Shown here one piece after another: positions 1 to 5,457 of a stretch of 5,467 bases of DNA (its first letter is position 1; each line of letters opens with the position of its first letter). The notes under the pieces were generated by a model. It was not told where the DNA came from. It worked only from the letters and a program-made list of their open reading frames with translations, and searched no databases. Source of the stretch: Candidatus Woesearchaeota archaeon (GTDB lineage Archaea > Nanobdellota > Nanobdellia > Woesearchaeales > GW2011-AR4); NCBI GenBank assembly GCA_016784195.1, contig JADHVE010000071.1, forward strand, positions 1 through 5,467, in the 5' to 3' direction. A program made the position numbers and the translations under genes.

Positions 1-334
1 TTTTGACAAAAGGAAATCTATTATTTACGCAGTTAACAAGTGTGTCATAATTCAAAGTATACAGGTTAAACCTCATATAGACAACATTATTCTCCAGTTT
101 TTTCCCTGCCTTTTCAGCAATTATCAATGACGTAGCACCAATACAAGAGGCTATCTTCCCCATCTCTTCAGCATATCCTTTGCTTATTGAATTTACATCT
201 TCTAAAGCTTTTATCAGCAGGATTCTTTCATCGCTTCTTGCCAGAACATCAAAGCATGTTTTGGTTAATTGTTTTACAGTAAACCCTTTCCTTAACAAGA
301 AAACACTGATATTTTCAATAAGGCCTTTTTTCAT
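1..334 (-). CDS. Archaeal HTH-type transcriptional regulator, COG1395-like (5' part, runs off left edge)
   Basis: An open frame on the minus strand starts with ATG at 334-332 and stays open for 111 codons to the window edge, so the 3' part is missing. The protein begins MKKGLIENISVFLLRKGF and continues with a CFDVLARSDERILLIKAL stretch, a region resembling 'AEEMGKIASCIGATSLIIAEK', and 'VYMRFNLYTLNYDTLVN'. From memory this matches the N-terminal domain of the archaeal putative HTH regulator family that includes MTH_967, where a Cys-Phe-Asp-(L/V)-x-A-R block, an AEE(I/M)xxxA block and a 'P/Y...T...ML' block occur in this order. In that family the Xre-type helix-turn-helix follows at about residue 125-190, so the DNA-binding part would lie outside the window and cannot be checked here. 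The gene is transcribed divergently from cmk. A TATA-like box 24 bases before the ATG and no Shine-Dalgarno site suggest a leaderless mRNA. Its targets are unknown. Confidence 0.8.
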   Translation of the reverse strand, partial: MKKGLIENISVFLLRKGFTVKQLTKTCFDVLARSDERILLIKALEDVNSISKGYAEEMGKIASCIGATSLIIAEKAGKKLENNVVYMRFNLYTLNYDTLVNCVNNRFPFVK

Positions 335-353
335 TTTGATTTTTTACTAATAA

Positions 354-361
354 TTTTTATA
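354..361 (-). promoter_or_regulatory. TATA-like box of the leftward regulator gene
   Basis: On the minus strand this reads TATAAAAA, centred about 24 bases upstream of the ATG at 334. This is the spacing expected for an archaeal promoter that starts transcription at or next to the start codon. The box also reads acceptably on the plus strand (TTTTTATA), where it would start a transcript near 385. The surroundings are very AT-rich, so chance matches are likely. Confidence 0.45.
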
Positions 362-385
362 TTCTAAGTTAATATTAAGCTTTTT

Positions 386-455
386 TAAAAACATTTCGGA
401 ACTAAGAGCGCAAACAGGAGCACGCACAGTTATGAACTCGGTCGTGTTTTATTTT
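386..455 (+). ncRNA. Candidate small RNA or structured leader (GC-rich island with terminal hairpin)
   Basis: Bases 397-446 are about 54 percent G+C (27 of 50) inside a flank that is mostly A and T. In AT-rich archaea such islands often mark structured RNAs. The last 26 bases (421-446) can fold as an interrupted hairpin: CACG pairs with CGTG on the outside and AGTT with AACT at the tip, with small bulges between. A T-rich tract (TTTTATTTTTATT) follows directly and could terminate transcription. A TATA-like sequence at 354-361 would place a start near 385. I see no C/D box motifs, no tRNA-like arms and no known riboswitch pattern. The boundaries are guesses. The opposite strand, or a decayed gene remnant, are alternatives. 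Confidence 0.25.
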
Positions 456-575
456 TATTAAAATCTTAAAGGCCTAAAAAAACAAACAAAAAACAGAACT
501 AAAAAATATTCAAATAATTGTGCATGCGCAGAATGTCTATTTGTAAAAATTTAAGGACAAATAAAAATATAAAAA

Positions 576-585
576 TATAAATATA
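576..585 (+). promoter_or_regulatory. TATA box of cmk
   Basis: TATAAATATA is centred about 25 bases before the cmk ATG at 606. No Shine-Dalgarno sequence lies in the short A/T-rich gap, so the cmk message is probably leaderless. The local sequence contains several overlapping TATA-like words, so the exact box is uncertain. Confidence 0.55.
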
Positions 586-605
586 ACTTAGGTATAAATA
601 AAAAT

Positions 606-1148
606 ATGATAATAACAATATCGGGAAAAGCAGGCTCTGGTAAAAGCACAATAGCAAAGCTGTTGGCAAAAAAGCTAAGCTTAAAGCATTATTCTATTGG
701 AGATTTAATGAGGAAGCTGGCAAAAGAAAAAAAGATTTCCTTGTTGAAATTGAGCAGATTGGCAGAAAAAAACCCCTCAATAGACAGAGAATTAGACAAA
801 AAACAGATTGAGCTTAAAAAAGAAGAGAACTTTGTAATTGATGGTAGGTTAACAGCATTCTTCATTCCAAATGCGGACTTTAAAATCTTCCTTGATGCAA
901 TGCCTGAAGTAAGAGCAAAAAGGATCATGAATGACCAAAGAGAAGAGGAAAAAGGCAAAGATATAGAAGAAATGACAAAAATCATGGAACAGAGAGAAAA
1001 AAGCGAAAAAAAGCGCTATAAGGAATATTACAACATTGATTACTATAAAAAAGATTTATACAATCATATGATTGACACAACAGATTTGAGTGTAGATGAG
1101 GTTATAGGTAAGATAACTGATATTATTAAAAAACAAAAAGTTTTATAA
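606..1148 (+). CDS. cmk: Cytidylate kinase, archaeal type (CMP/dCMP kinase)
   Basis: This enzyme transfers phosphate from ATP to CMP or dCMP in cytosolic pyrimidine nucleotide synthesis and salvage. At 180 residues it has the usual size of the archaeal family. A Walker A P-loop, GKAGSGKST, occupies residues 7-15. The YSIGDLMRKLAKEK segment (29-42) matches the nucleoside monophosphate-binding region, and the archaeal signature of a small-residue-rich block ending in ENPSIDRELD-like sequence appears here as AEKNPSIDRELD (53-64). DGRLT (79-83) matches the conserved (E/D)GRL(T/S) CMP-site motif. RAKRI (103-107) and REKSEKKRYKEYYNID (130-145) fit the arginine-containing lid. The P-loop is the standard GKST form rather than the GTGTTT-like variant seen in many archaeal members. 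The start at 606 is supported by the TATA box 25 bases upstream. The next gene, an FKBP isomerase, follows after 67 bases; their functional link is not obvious. Confidence 0.93.
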   Translation: MIITISGKAGSGKSTIAKLLAKKLSLKHYSIGDLMRKLAKEKKISLLKLSRLAEKNPSIDRELDKKQIELKKEENFVIDGRLTAFFIPNADFKIFLDAMPEVRAKRIMNDQREEEKGKDIEEMTKIMEQREKSEKKRYKEYYNIDYYKKDLYNHMIDTTDLSVDEVIGKITDIIKKQKVL

Positions 1149-1195
1149 ATACTCCTCTACTACTAAAAAACTATATTTCTCCTTAATCTAAATTT

Positions 1196-1200
1196 GAGGT
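1196..1200 (+). promoter_or_regulatory. Possible Shine-Dalgarno site of the FKBP gene
   Basis: GAGGT lies 15 bases before the ATG at 1216, further than the usual 5-9 bases, so its use is doubtful. A TATA-like word (CTATATTT, about 1171-1178) and another overlapping the cmk stop codon (TTTATAAAT, 1142-1150) could give this gene its own promoter. Confidence 0.25.
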
Positions 1201-1215
1201 AGAAGTAATTAAAAG

Positions 1216-1878
1216 ATGAACGTAAAAATTAAAGATTTTATAGAAATTGAATACACTGGCAAGCTTAAGGCAGAGGATATTATATTTGACACAACAGATG
1301 AAAAGCTGGCAAAAGAAAACAATATCCATCAGGAAAATTCAAATTACGGTCCAACAATAATCTGCCTTGGAGAAAACCAGATTCTAAAAGGTCTGGATGA
1401 TCAATTGATTGGTAAAGAAACAGAAAAAGAGCATACAATTGAGTTAGCTCCAGAAAATGCATTTGGAAAAAAAGATGCTAAGTTAATGCAGCTTATACCT
1501 ACATCAAAATTCAGCCAGCAGAACATAAGGCCTGTTCCGGGTCTCAGATTAAACATAGACGGCCTCTTAGGAACAATAAAAACAGCCTCAGGAGGAAGGA
1601 ATCTTGTGGATTTTAACCATCCTTTTGCTGGAAAAGACATTATTTACAAAGTAAAAATAAACAAACTAGTAACAGATGACAAGGAAAAAGTAAAAGCATA
1701 CCTTGAAGTAAGCCTGAATCTAAAAGATTTAAGTTTAAACATAGAAAACAGCAAAGCAAATATAACTCTCAAAAAAGAATTTCCGAAAGAGGTAAGTGAA
1801 GAACTAAGCAAAAAAATAACAGAATTAATACCCAATATAAAAAAAGTAGAATTTACTGTTGAGGGAGTAAAAAAATAA
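1216..1878 (+). CDS. FKBP-type peptidyl-prolyl cis-trans isomerase, archaeal long (SlyD/FKBP26-like) form
   Basis: This is a cytosolic folding helper that isomerises Xaa-Pro bonds and probably acts as a chaperone. Residues 1-30 hold the first FKBP strand region (DFIEIEYTGKL, then IFDTT at 23-27). Residues 44-84 hold the active-site block: YGPTIICLGENQILKGLDDQ, then the ELAPENAFG motif at 76-84, typical of SlyD-like proteins. An insert-in-flap chaperone domain spans about 85-128, and the fold closes with NLVDFNHPFAGKDIIYKVKI (129-148), close to the conserved VDFNHPLAGK motif. A C-terminal region of about 70 residues, rich in Lys and Glu, follows. The same three-part layout and a similar length are known for Methanocaldococcus FKBP26. 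There is no signal peptide. No histidine-rich metal-binding tail of bacterial SlyD is present. The gene lies 67 bases after cmk and 57 bases before ftsZ, in the same direction. Confidence 0.93.
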   Translation: MNVKIKDFIEIEYTGKLKAEDIIFDTTDEKLAKENNIHQENSNYGPTIICLGENQILKGLDDQLIGKETEKEHTIELAPENAFGKKDAKLMQLIPTSKFSQQNIRPVPGLRLNIDGLLGTIKTASGGRNLVDFNHPFAGKDIIYKVKINKLVTDDKEKVKAYLEVSLNLKDLSLNIENSKANITLKKEFPKEVSEELSKKITELIPNIKKVEFTVEGVKK

Positions 1879-1883
1879 ATAAG

Positions 1884-1893
1884 TTTAAATATA
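1884..1893 (+). promoter_or_regulatory. TATA box upstream of ftsZ
   Basis: TTTAAATATA just after the FKBP stop codon would start transcription near 1915. That leaves a leader of about 20 bases that contains the strong Shine-Dalgarno site. A second TATA-like word at 1903-1910 is too close to the start codon to leave that site in the transcript. The box implies that the ftsZ-secE-spt5-rpl11 group can be transcribed independently of cmk and the FKBP gene. Confidence 0.5.
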
Positions 1894-1924
1894 AGTAATA
1901 TTTTTAAATACTCATAAAAAAGTT

Positions 1925-1930
1925 GGAGGG
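1925..1930 (+). promoter_or_regulatory. Strong Shine-Dalgarno site that fixes the GTG start of ftsZ
   Basis: GGAGGG ends five bases before the GTG at 1936. It is the best ribosome-binding site in the window and supports a GTG start over any internal ATG. Most other genes here lack such a site. Confidence 0.85.
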
Positions 1931-1935
1931 TAAAA

Positions 1936-3051
1936 GTGGAAATTAATGATGCTCCGGCACAAGAAAATTTTTCTCAAGAGCAAAACCAGAAGTCTACAGG
2001 AGATTTAAACACAGATGCTGAGTTAGAGCAATATATTTCAAAACAAAGGGCTACAATAAAAGTCATAGGAACAGGCGGAGGCGGAAACAACACAATCAAC
2101 AGGATTTCAGAAGTAGGCATTGTAGGCGCTGAAACCATAGCAATTAACACAGATGCCCAGGATTTACTATACACTACTGCTAATAAAAAGCTGCTTATTG
2201 GAAGAGAAACAACCAAAGGGTTAGGGGCAGGCTCTGAGCCAAGATTAGGCGGAGAAGCAGCAAAGGAAAACGAAGCAGATATTAAAAAGATAGTCCAAAA
2301 TTCAGATATGGTTTTTATTACATGCGGCTTAGGTGGAGGAACCGGAACAGGATCAGCTCCAGTCATTGCAGAAATAGCAAAAAAAGTTGGATGTTTAACC
2401 GTAGGCATTGTGACTTTGCCATTTGCAATGGAAGGCCAAAGAAGATATGAAAATGCTATTGCAGGCCTTGAAAAAATGCAGCAGCTTGTTGATACTTTAA
2501 TAGTAATCCCAAATGATAAATTGCTTGAATTAGCGCCTGATTTGCCATTGCATACAGCATTTAAGGTTGCAGATGAAATTTTGACAAATTCAGTAAAAGG
2601 CATTGCAGAGCTTGTCACAAAAGCAGGTTTGGTAAACCTTGATTTCGCAGATATAAAGACTGTCATGAAAGGCGGTGGCGTTGCTTTAATTGGCGTTGGC
2701 GAATCTGATAGTGAAAATCGTGCAGTTGAAGCAGTTGAAAAGGCAATTGCAAACCCTCTGCTGGATGCTGATATCTCAGGGGCAAACGGTGCTTTGATCA
2801 ATGTTGTCGGTGGAGAAGATATGACATTGGATGAAGCAAGAAAAGTTGTGGAAACAATTTCAGAAAAGCTTGATGAAGATGCCTGCATAATATGGGGTGC
2901 TCAAGTTTCAAAAGACATGGAAAAAACAATAAGGGTTATGCTGATTGTAACGGGTGTTAAATCCTCCCAGATACTAGGAGGGGGAATAAAAGAAATAGAC
3001 AAGAGGAAGAAAGAGATTGAAACAGAACTGGGGATTGAATTTCTTGACTGA
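1936..3051 (+). CDS. ftsZ: Cell division GTPase FtsZ (archaeal FtsZ1-like)
   Basis: FtsZ is the tubulin-like GTPase that polymerises into the cytokinetic ring under the membrane. The protein has 371 residues. A charged, Gln/Asn-rich leader (about 1-37) precedes the core. GTGGGGNN (45-52) starts the GTP-binding half, INTDAQ (70-75) follows, and the tubulin/FtsZ signature GGGTGTG lies at 133-139. The catalytic T7 loop appears as GLVNLDFADIKTVM (231-244), with the conserved Asn234, Asp236 and Asp239, so GTP hydrolysis on polymerisation should work. The C-terminal tail after the core is short, about 25 residues, charged and ending LGIEFLD. This is a plausible partner-binding tail (SepF in archaea), but that is inferred. 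The start is GTG with a strong Shine-Dalgarno site. secE begins two bases after the stop. A neighbouring position to secE-spt5-rpl11 is typical of euryarchaeal ftsZ1. Confidence 0.97.
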   Translation: MEINDAPAQENFSQEQNQKSTGDLNTDAELEQYISKQRATIKVIGTGGGGNNTINRISEVGIVGAETIAINTDAQDLLYTTANKKLLIGRETTKGLGAGSEPRLGGEAAKENEADIKKIVQNSDMVFITCGLGGGTGTGSAPVIAEIAKKVGCLTVGIVTLPFAMEGQRRYENAIAGLEKMQQLVDTLIVIPNDKLLELAPDLPLHTAFKVADEILTNSVKGIAELVTKAGLVNLDFADIKTVMKGGGVALIGVGESDSENRAVEAVEKAIANPLLDADISGANGALINVVGGEDMTLDEARKVVETISEKLDEDACIIWGAQVSKDMEKTIRVMLIVTGVKSSQILGGGIKEIDKRKKEIETELGIEFLD

Positions 3052-3053
3052 AA

Positions 3054-3242
3054 ATGGACGAAAATTCTATCTGGTTTAAATTACAAAGATTTACAAAAGA
3101 ATGCATTAGGGTATTGAAAATCACAAAAAAGCCGGATAAAACTGAATTTTCAACAATAGTCAAGATGTCGGGTTTGGGTATGATTATTATTGGTTTATTG
3201 GGTTTTACAATATCGATGGTACATGCCCTGATTTTTTCGTAA
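3054..3242 (+). CDS. secE: Preprotein translocase subunit SecE (Sec61 gamma-like)
   Basis: SecE is the small clamp subunit of the SecYE channel in the cytoplasmic membrane. The 62-residue length fits the archaeal and eukaryotic single-span form. An amphipathic cytosolic helix (about 5-25) contains CIRVLKITKKP, followed by DKTEFSTIVK (28-37) and one membrane segment at about 40-61 (GLGMIIIGLLGFTISMVHAL). The order R-V-L-x4-KKP-x3-EF-x4-K-x2-G-x-G is the family pattern. The ATG lies two bases after the ftsZ stop with no convincing Shine-Dalgarno site, so translation is probably coupled to ftsZ. The next gene is spt5, as in many archaea and as with bacterial secE-nusG. Confidence 0.93.
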   Translation: MDENSIWFKLQRFTKECIRVLKITKKPDKTEFSTIVKMSGLGMIIIGLLGFTISMVHALIFS

Positions 3243-3270
3243 AAAAATTAATGATTAAAAAAATATTAAA

Positions 3271-3759
3271 ATGTCAGAAGAAAAAAACCAAGCAACAATT
3301 TTTGCTTTGAGAACAACAGCAAATCGTGAAGACCAGGTAATGGATTTTGTTACCAGCAATGCTAAAAGAAAAAAGTTAGAAGTATATTCAGTAATAAAAC
3401 CTCATGGTATGCGCGGTTATATTTTCTTAGAGGCTGCAACAAAAACAGATGCAGAGCAGTCAGCATTTAATGTCCCTTATGCCAGAGGTATCCTGTCAAA
3501 ACCAGTGGAATACAGAGAGATAGAGCATATGCTCGAACAGATCAAGCATGAAGTGAATATCCAAAAGAATGACATTGTTGAGATAATCTCGGGCCCTTTC
3601 AAAAGAGAACAGGCAAAAGTAGCAAGAATAGACAAAACCAAGGAAGAGGTAGTTGTTGAATTATTGGAAGCAGCAGTCCCTATCCCTATCACAGTAAGGT
3701 TAGACTCAGTTAAAGTTATCAGAAGAGAAACAGAGGAAGATGACGAAACAGAAGAGTAA
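3271..3759 (+). CDS. spt5: Transcription elongation factor Spt5 (NusG homologue)
   Basis: Spt5 binds the RNA polymerase clamp and, with Spt4, keeps elongation processive; it may also couple RNA polymerase to the ribosome. The 162 residues hold an NGN domain (about 8-85), with the opening TIFALRTTANREDQVMDFV and the typical PHGMRGYIFLEA segment (44-55) around the Spt4-contacting strand. Then comes a KOW domain (about 97-150), beginning NDIVEIISGPFKREQAKV. The end is an acidic tail, TEEDDETEE, of about ten residues. There is no long C-terminal repeat region, as expected outside eukaryotes. The ATG lies 28 bases after the secE stop in an A/T-only gap without a Shine-Dalgarno site. The partner gene spt4 is not in the window. 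Confidence 0.95.
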   Translation: MSEEKNQATIFALRTTANREDQVMDFVTSNAKRKKLEVYSVIKPHGMRGYIFLEAATKTDAEQSAFNVPYARGILSKPVEYREIEHMLEQIKHEVNIQKNDIVEIISGPFKREQAKVARIDKTKEEVVVELLEAAVPIPITVRLDSVKVIRRETEEDDETEE

Positions 3760-3761
3760 TA

Positions 3762-3770
3762 TTTATAAAT
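3762..3770 (+). promoter_or_regulatory. Possible internal promoter for rpl11 (TATA box)
   Basis: TTTATAAAT lies two bases after the spt5 stop and about 33 bases before the rpl11 ATG. Transcription would start near 3790, leaving a leader of under ten bases. No Shine-Dalgarno site precedes rpl11, which fits near-leaderless translation from this promoter. Read-through from ftsZ is equally possible. Confidence 0.45.
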
Positions 3771-3798
3771 AAAACTAGGTTTCTTTTAACTATTAAAA

Positions 3799-4578
3799 AT
3801 GGCCAAAGAAAATGTAGAAATATTGGTAGAAGGTGGAAAAGCTACAGCAGCACCTCCATTAGGCCCAGCATTAGGCCCTTTAGGAGTGAATATTGGCCAG
3901 GTTGTTGCAAGTATAAATAAAAAAACTGAAAATTTCAAGGGTATGCAGGTCCCTGTTAAAGTTATAGTTGATTCTGATACTAAAGAATTTGATATTGAAA
4001 TAGGAACCCCTCCAGCCTCTGCTTTACTGAAAAAAGAGGCAGGCATAGAAAAAGGTTCTGGCAACCCAAAAACAGATAAAGTTGCAGATATCCTTATAGA
4101 ACATGCTATCAAGATAGCAAAGATGAAAGAAGGAAACTTGCTTGGAAAAACCTTAAAAGAAAAAGTCAAGGAGATTGTAGGAACATGCAATTCAATGGGA
4201 ATTCTAGTTGAAGGCAAGCCTGCTGTTGAAACAATTCAGGATATTAACGCTGGCAAATTTGACAAAAAGATTAAAGAAGAAAAAACAGAGCTTTCTGCAG
4301 AAGAAACAGATAAGTTAGAACTAGAGAAGGAAAAACTAGCAGAAGAGATAGAACAAAGAAGAGCTGAGTTTGAAAAGACTGCTAAGGAAATTATTGCTAC
4401 TATGGCTAAAAAAGAAAAAGGAGAGATCAAAGCTAAATTAGTAGAAGCCGGAGTTCCAGGTACAATCATCAAGGAATTACTGCCTGCAGAAGGCGAAGCA
4501 GCTGAAGGCACCGCCCCTGCTGAAGGCGATGCTAAACCAGCAAAAGAAGAGCCTAAGAAACAAGAAAAGAAGAAATAA
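3799..4578 (+). CDS. rpl11: Large-subunit ribosomal protein L11 with a long C-terminal extension
   Basis: L11 (uL11) binds the GTPase-associated region of 23S rRNA at the base of the ribosomal stalk. Residues 1-70 are the N-terminal domain, with the hallmark PPLGPALGPLGVNIGQVV (19-36) and FKGMQVPVKV (46-55). Residues about 71-157 are the rRNA-binding domain, with GTPPASALLKKEAGI, the GSGNPKTDKVADI block (86-98) and GTCNSMGILVEGK (128-140). Archaeal L11 normally ends near the equivalent of residue 157-160, here NAGKFDKKIKEE. This protein runs to 259. The added 100 or so residues comprise a predicted coiled coil (about 165-212, heptad-like Leu/Ile in Glu/Lys-rich sequence), a short GVPGTIIKELLP segment (218-229), and an Ala/Glu/Gly/Pro stretch ending in a Lys-rich tail. 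The frame is continuous and base use is like the core, so this is not an obvious frameshift. The usual next genes, L1, L10 and L12, are absent; dtdA converges instead. Confidence 0.95.
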   Translation: MAKENVEILVEGGKATAAPPLGPALGPLGVNIGQVVASINKKTENFKGMQVPVKVIVDSDTKEFDIEIGTPPASALLKKEAGIEKGSGNPKTDKVADILIEHAIKIAKMKEGNLLGKTLKEKVKEIVGTCNSMGILVEGKPAVETIQDINAGKFDKKIKEEKTELSAEETDKLELEKEKLAEEIEQRRAEFEKTAKEIIATMAKKEKGEIKAKLVEAGVPGTIIKELLPAEGEAAEGTAPAEGDAKPAKEEPKKQEKKK

Positions 4579-5457
4579 TCAGTTTATTTGGTCTGTTCTT
4601 TTATGTTTAGAAATCGCTTGCGATTTCTGACATCCTAGAAATCTTTGATTTCTATGATATTTTAAATTTAATTTTTTTAACAATTCTAATATTCTTTGTT
4701 TTTCCTTTCCTACACCTTTCCAGTCAAGTAAAACAAAATCAACTTTTTCCTGAGTTTTTTCTATAGCCTGCAAAATCATTTCCTGATTAAGCTTCTCCAA
4801 AGCATATTTTGGGCAAATATGCCCTATAGCAATATCGGTTCTTAAAATAATCTTGTTAAAATTCAGGCAATAATGAATCCCCCCGATTCCAAAAGCAGCT
4901 TTATATCCTTTTTTTTCTCTTTCAAAAACCTGGATTATTGTTTTTGCAATTATCTCTGCAGCATTTTTATCTTTCCATTCATTCTCTGAGCTTCCGATTT
5001 CAATAAAAAAGCACGGCTTCTCAATAAAAGGCCCATGATGTGTAGCTTCTAAAGTGCATTCATAACCTGAATCTTTTGCTAGCGCATTCAAAATCAAAAA
5101 AGCATCTTTAATTAAAGAAGGCGCAGCTATGCATAGTTTCTTGTCAAAACCCCCAAACTCAGCTTTATCCCAGTTCCCCGGAGTGTGTATGCATAATGTT
5201 TTTATTCCAGACTTTGCGCTATGCCTCGTAGCAAAAACAAACAACTCAGCAGCTATTTCGTTATCCAAACCATTTGCATAGATTGTATTTTCATTCAGAG
5301 TATATAATCTTATTATTCCTCCATTAACAATTGTTTCATAAACAGAATTATCATTAAATATTCCATTTATTTTTTTGAAATCAAATAATTCTAATAAAGA
5401 ATCTTTGATGTTCATGCCAGAAATATCCTGTTTGCTTACTACAATAGCTATTCTCAT
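4579..5457 (-). CDS. dtdA: D-aminoacyl-tRNA deacylase DtdA (GEK1 type)
   Basis: This zinc-dependent enzyme hydrolyses D-amino acids from mischarged tRNAs and is found in archaea and plants. The 292-residue protein begins MRIAIVVSKQDISGMNI. Family motifs appear in order: ATRHSAKSG (76-84), HTPGNW (91-96), EATHHGP (137-143), FIEIGSSENEW (151-161), GGIHY (192-196) and GHICPKYAL (212-220). The His and Glu residues in these blocks are the likely metal ligands and active-site residues. DWKGVGKEKQRILELLKKLNL (about 246-265) is the usual end region. The last 25 or so residues, from about 268, look unrelated to the family and are encoded by two palindromes, so the natural end may once have been earlier. 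The ATG is ten bases from the right edge, so its promoter is mostly outside the window. The stop codon touches that of rpl11 with no gap. Confidence 0.94.
   Translation of the reverse strand: MRIAIVVSKQDISGMNIKDSLLELFDFKKINGIFNDNSVYETIVNGGIIRLYTLNENTIYANGLDNEIAAELFVFATRHSAKSGIKTLCIHTPGNWDKAEFGGFDKKLCIAAPSLIKDAFLILNALAKDSGYECTLEATHHGPFIEKPCFFIEIGSSENEWKDKNAAEIIAKTIIQVFEREKKGYKAAFGIGGIHYCLNFNKIILRTDIAIGHICPKYALEKLNQEMILQAIEKTQEKVDFVLLDWKGVGKEKQRILELLKKLNLKYHRNQRFLGCQKSQAISKHKRTDQIN
4609..4628. repeat. Perfect 20-base palindromic hairpin A in the dtdA 3' end
   Basis: AGAAATCGC and GCGATTTCT form a perfect nine-base-pair stem with a two-base TT loop on the plus strand. It shares the AGAAATC...GATTTCT arms with hairpin B, eight bases further on, but has extra GC pairs at the tip. 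It encodes part of QKSQAIS in dtdA. Confidence 0.85.
4632..4658. repeat. Palindromic hairpin B in the dtdA 3' end
   Basis: TAGAAATC (4636-4643) and GATTTCTA (4647-4654) form a perfect eight-base-pair stem around TTT. After one C/T mismatch the pairing continues three more pairs outwards (ATC 4632-4634 with GAT 4656-4658). The stem arms repeat those of hairpin A. It encodes part of HRNQRFL in dtdA. Confidence 0.85.

Larger units (their letters stand above)
335..605. other. Divergent intergenic region between regulator and cmk
   Basis: About 270 bases separate the two divergent start codons. I see no convincing protein-coding frame. The region is strongly A/T-rich apart from a GC-rich island at 397-446 and a short TGCATGCGCA stretch at 521-530. 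A perfect 10-base AT palindrome (TTAATATTAA, 369-378) lies just upstream of the leftward promoter and could be an operator, but this composition makes such palindromes common by chance. Confidence 0.6.
4609..4678 (+). terminator. Likely terminator of the ftsZ-secE-spt5-rpl11 transcript
   Basis: Thirty bases after the rpl11 stop, two hairpins (4609-4628 and 4632-4658) are followed by an A/T-rich stretch with a run of seven T at 4672-4678. Archaeal RNA polymerase stops at T-runs, and hairpins may help or protect the RNA 3' end. Because the two genes abut stop to stop, this signal has to lie within dtdA. I see no comparable T-run for dtdA inside rpl11, only a pyrimidine-rich stretch on the minus strand at about 4550-4578. 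Confidence 0.5.

Noticed and set aside
369..378. Perfect palindrome TTAATATTAA as an operator for the divergent genes
   Set aside because: Ten A/T bases in a region of almost only A and T are expected by chance, and no second copy was seen near either start.
397..446. A tRNA, C/D box or H/ACA RNA in the GC-rich island
   Set aside because: On the minus strand GAGTTCATAACT faintly resembles a T-loop, but the flanking bases do not pair. No RTGATGA/CTGA box pair and no hairpin-ACA layout was found on either strand.
432..461. Tiny nine-codon frame (MNSVVFYFY) with AGGAG eleven bases upstream in the intergenic island
   Set aside because: Too short to separate from chance; the frame overlaps the hairpin and T-rich tract, which explain the sequence better. 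It is not near enough to cmk to act as a clear leader peptide.
521..530. TGCATGCGCA as a regulatory inverted repeat
   Set aside because: Only the central GCATGC is a true palindrome (six bases), too short to support a site.
1974..2888. Long open frame of 304 codons antisense to ftsZ
   Set aside because: It mirrors the codon structure of ftsZ on the opposite strand, gives a Ser/Pro/Phe-rich product with no family features, and lacks a start signal. FtsZ is certain on the other strand.
3786..4217. Open frame of 143 codons antisense to rpl11
   Set aside because: It is a shadow of the conserved L11 core, with no recognisable domain or ribosome-binding site.
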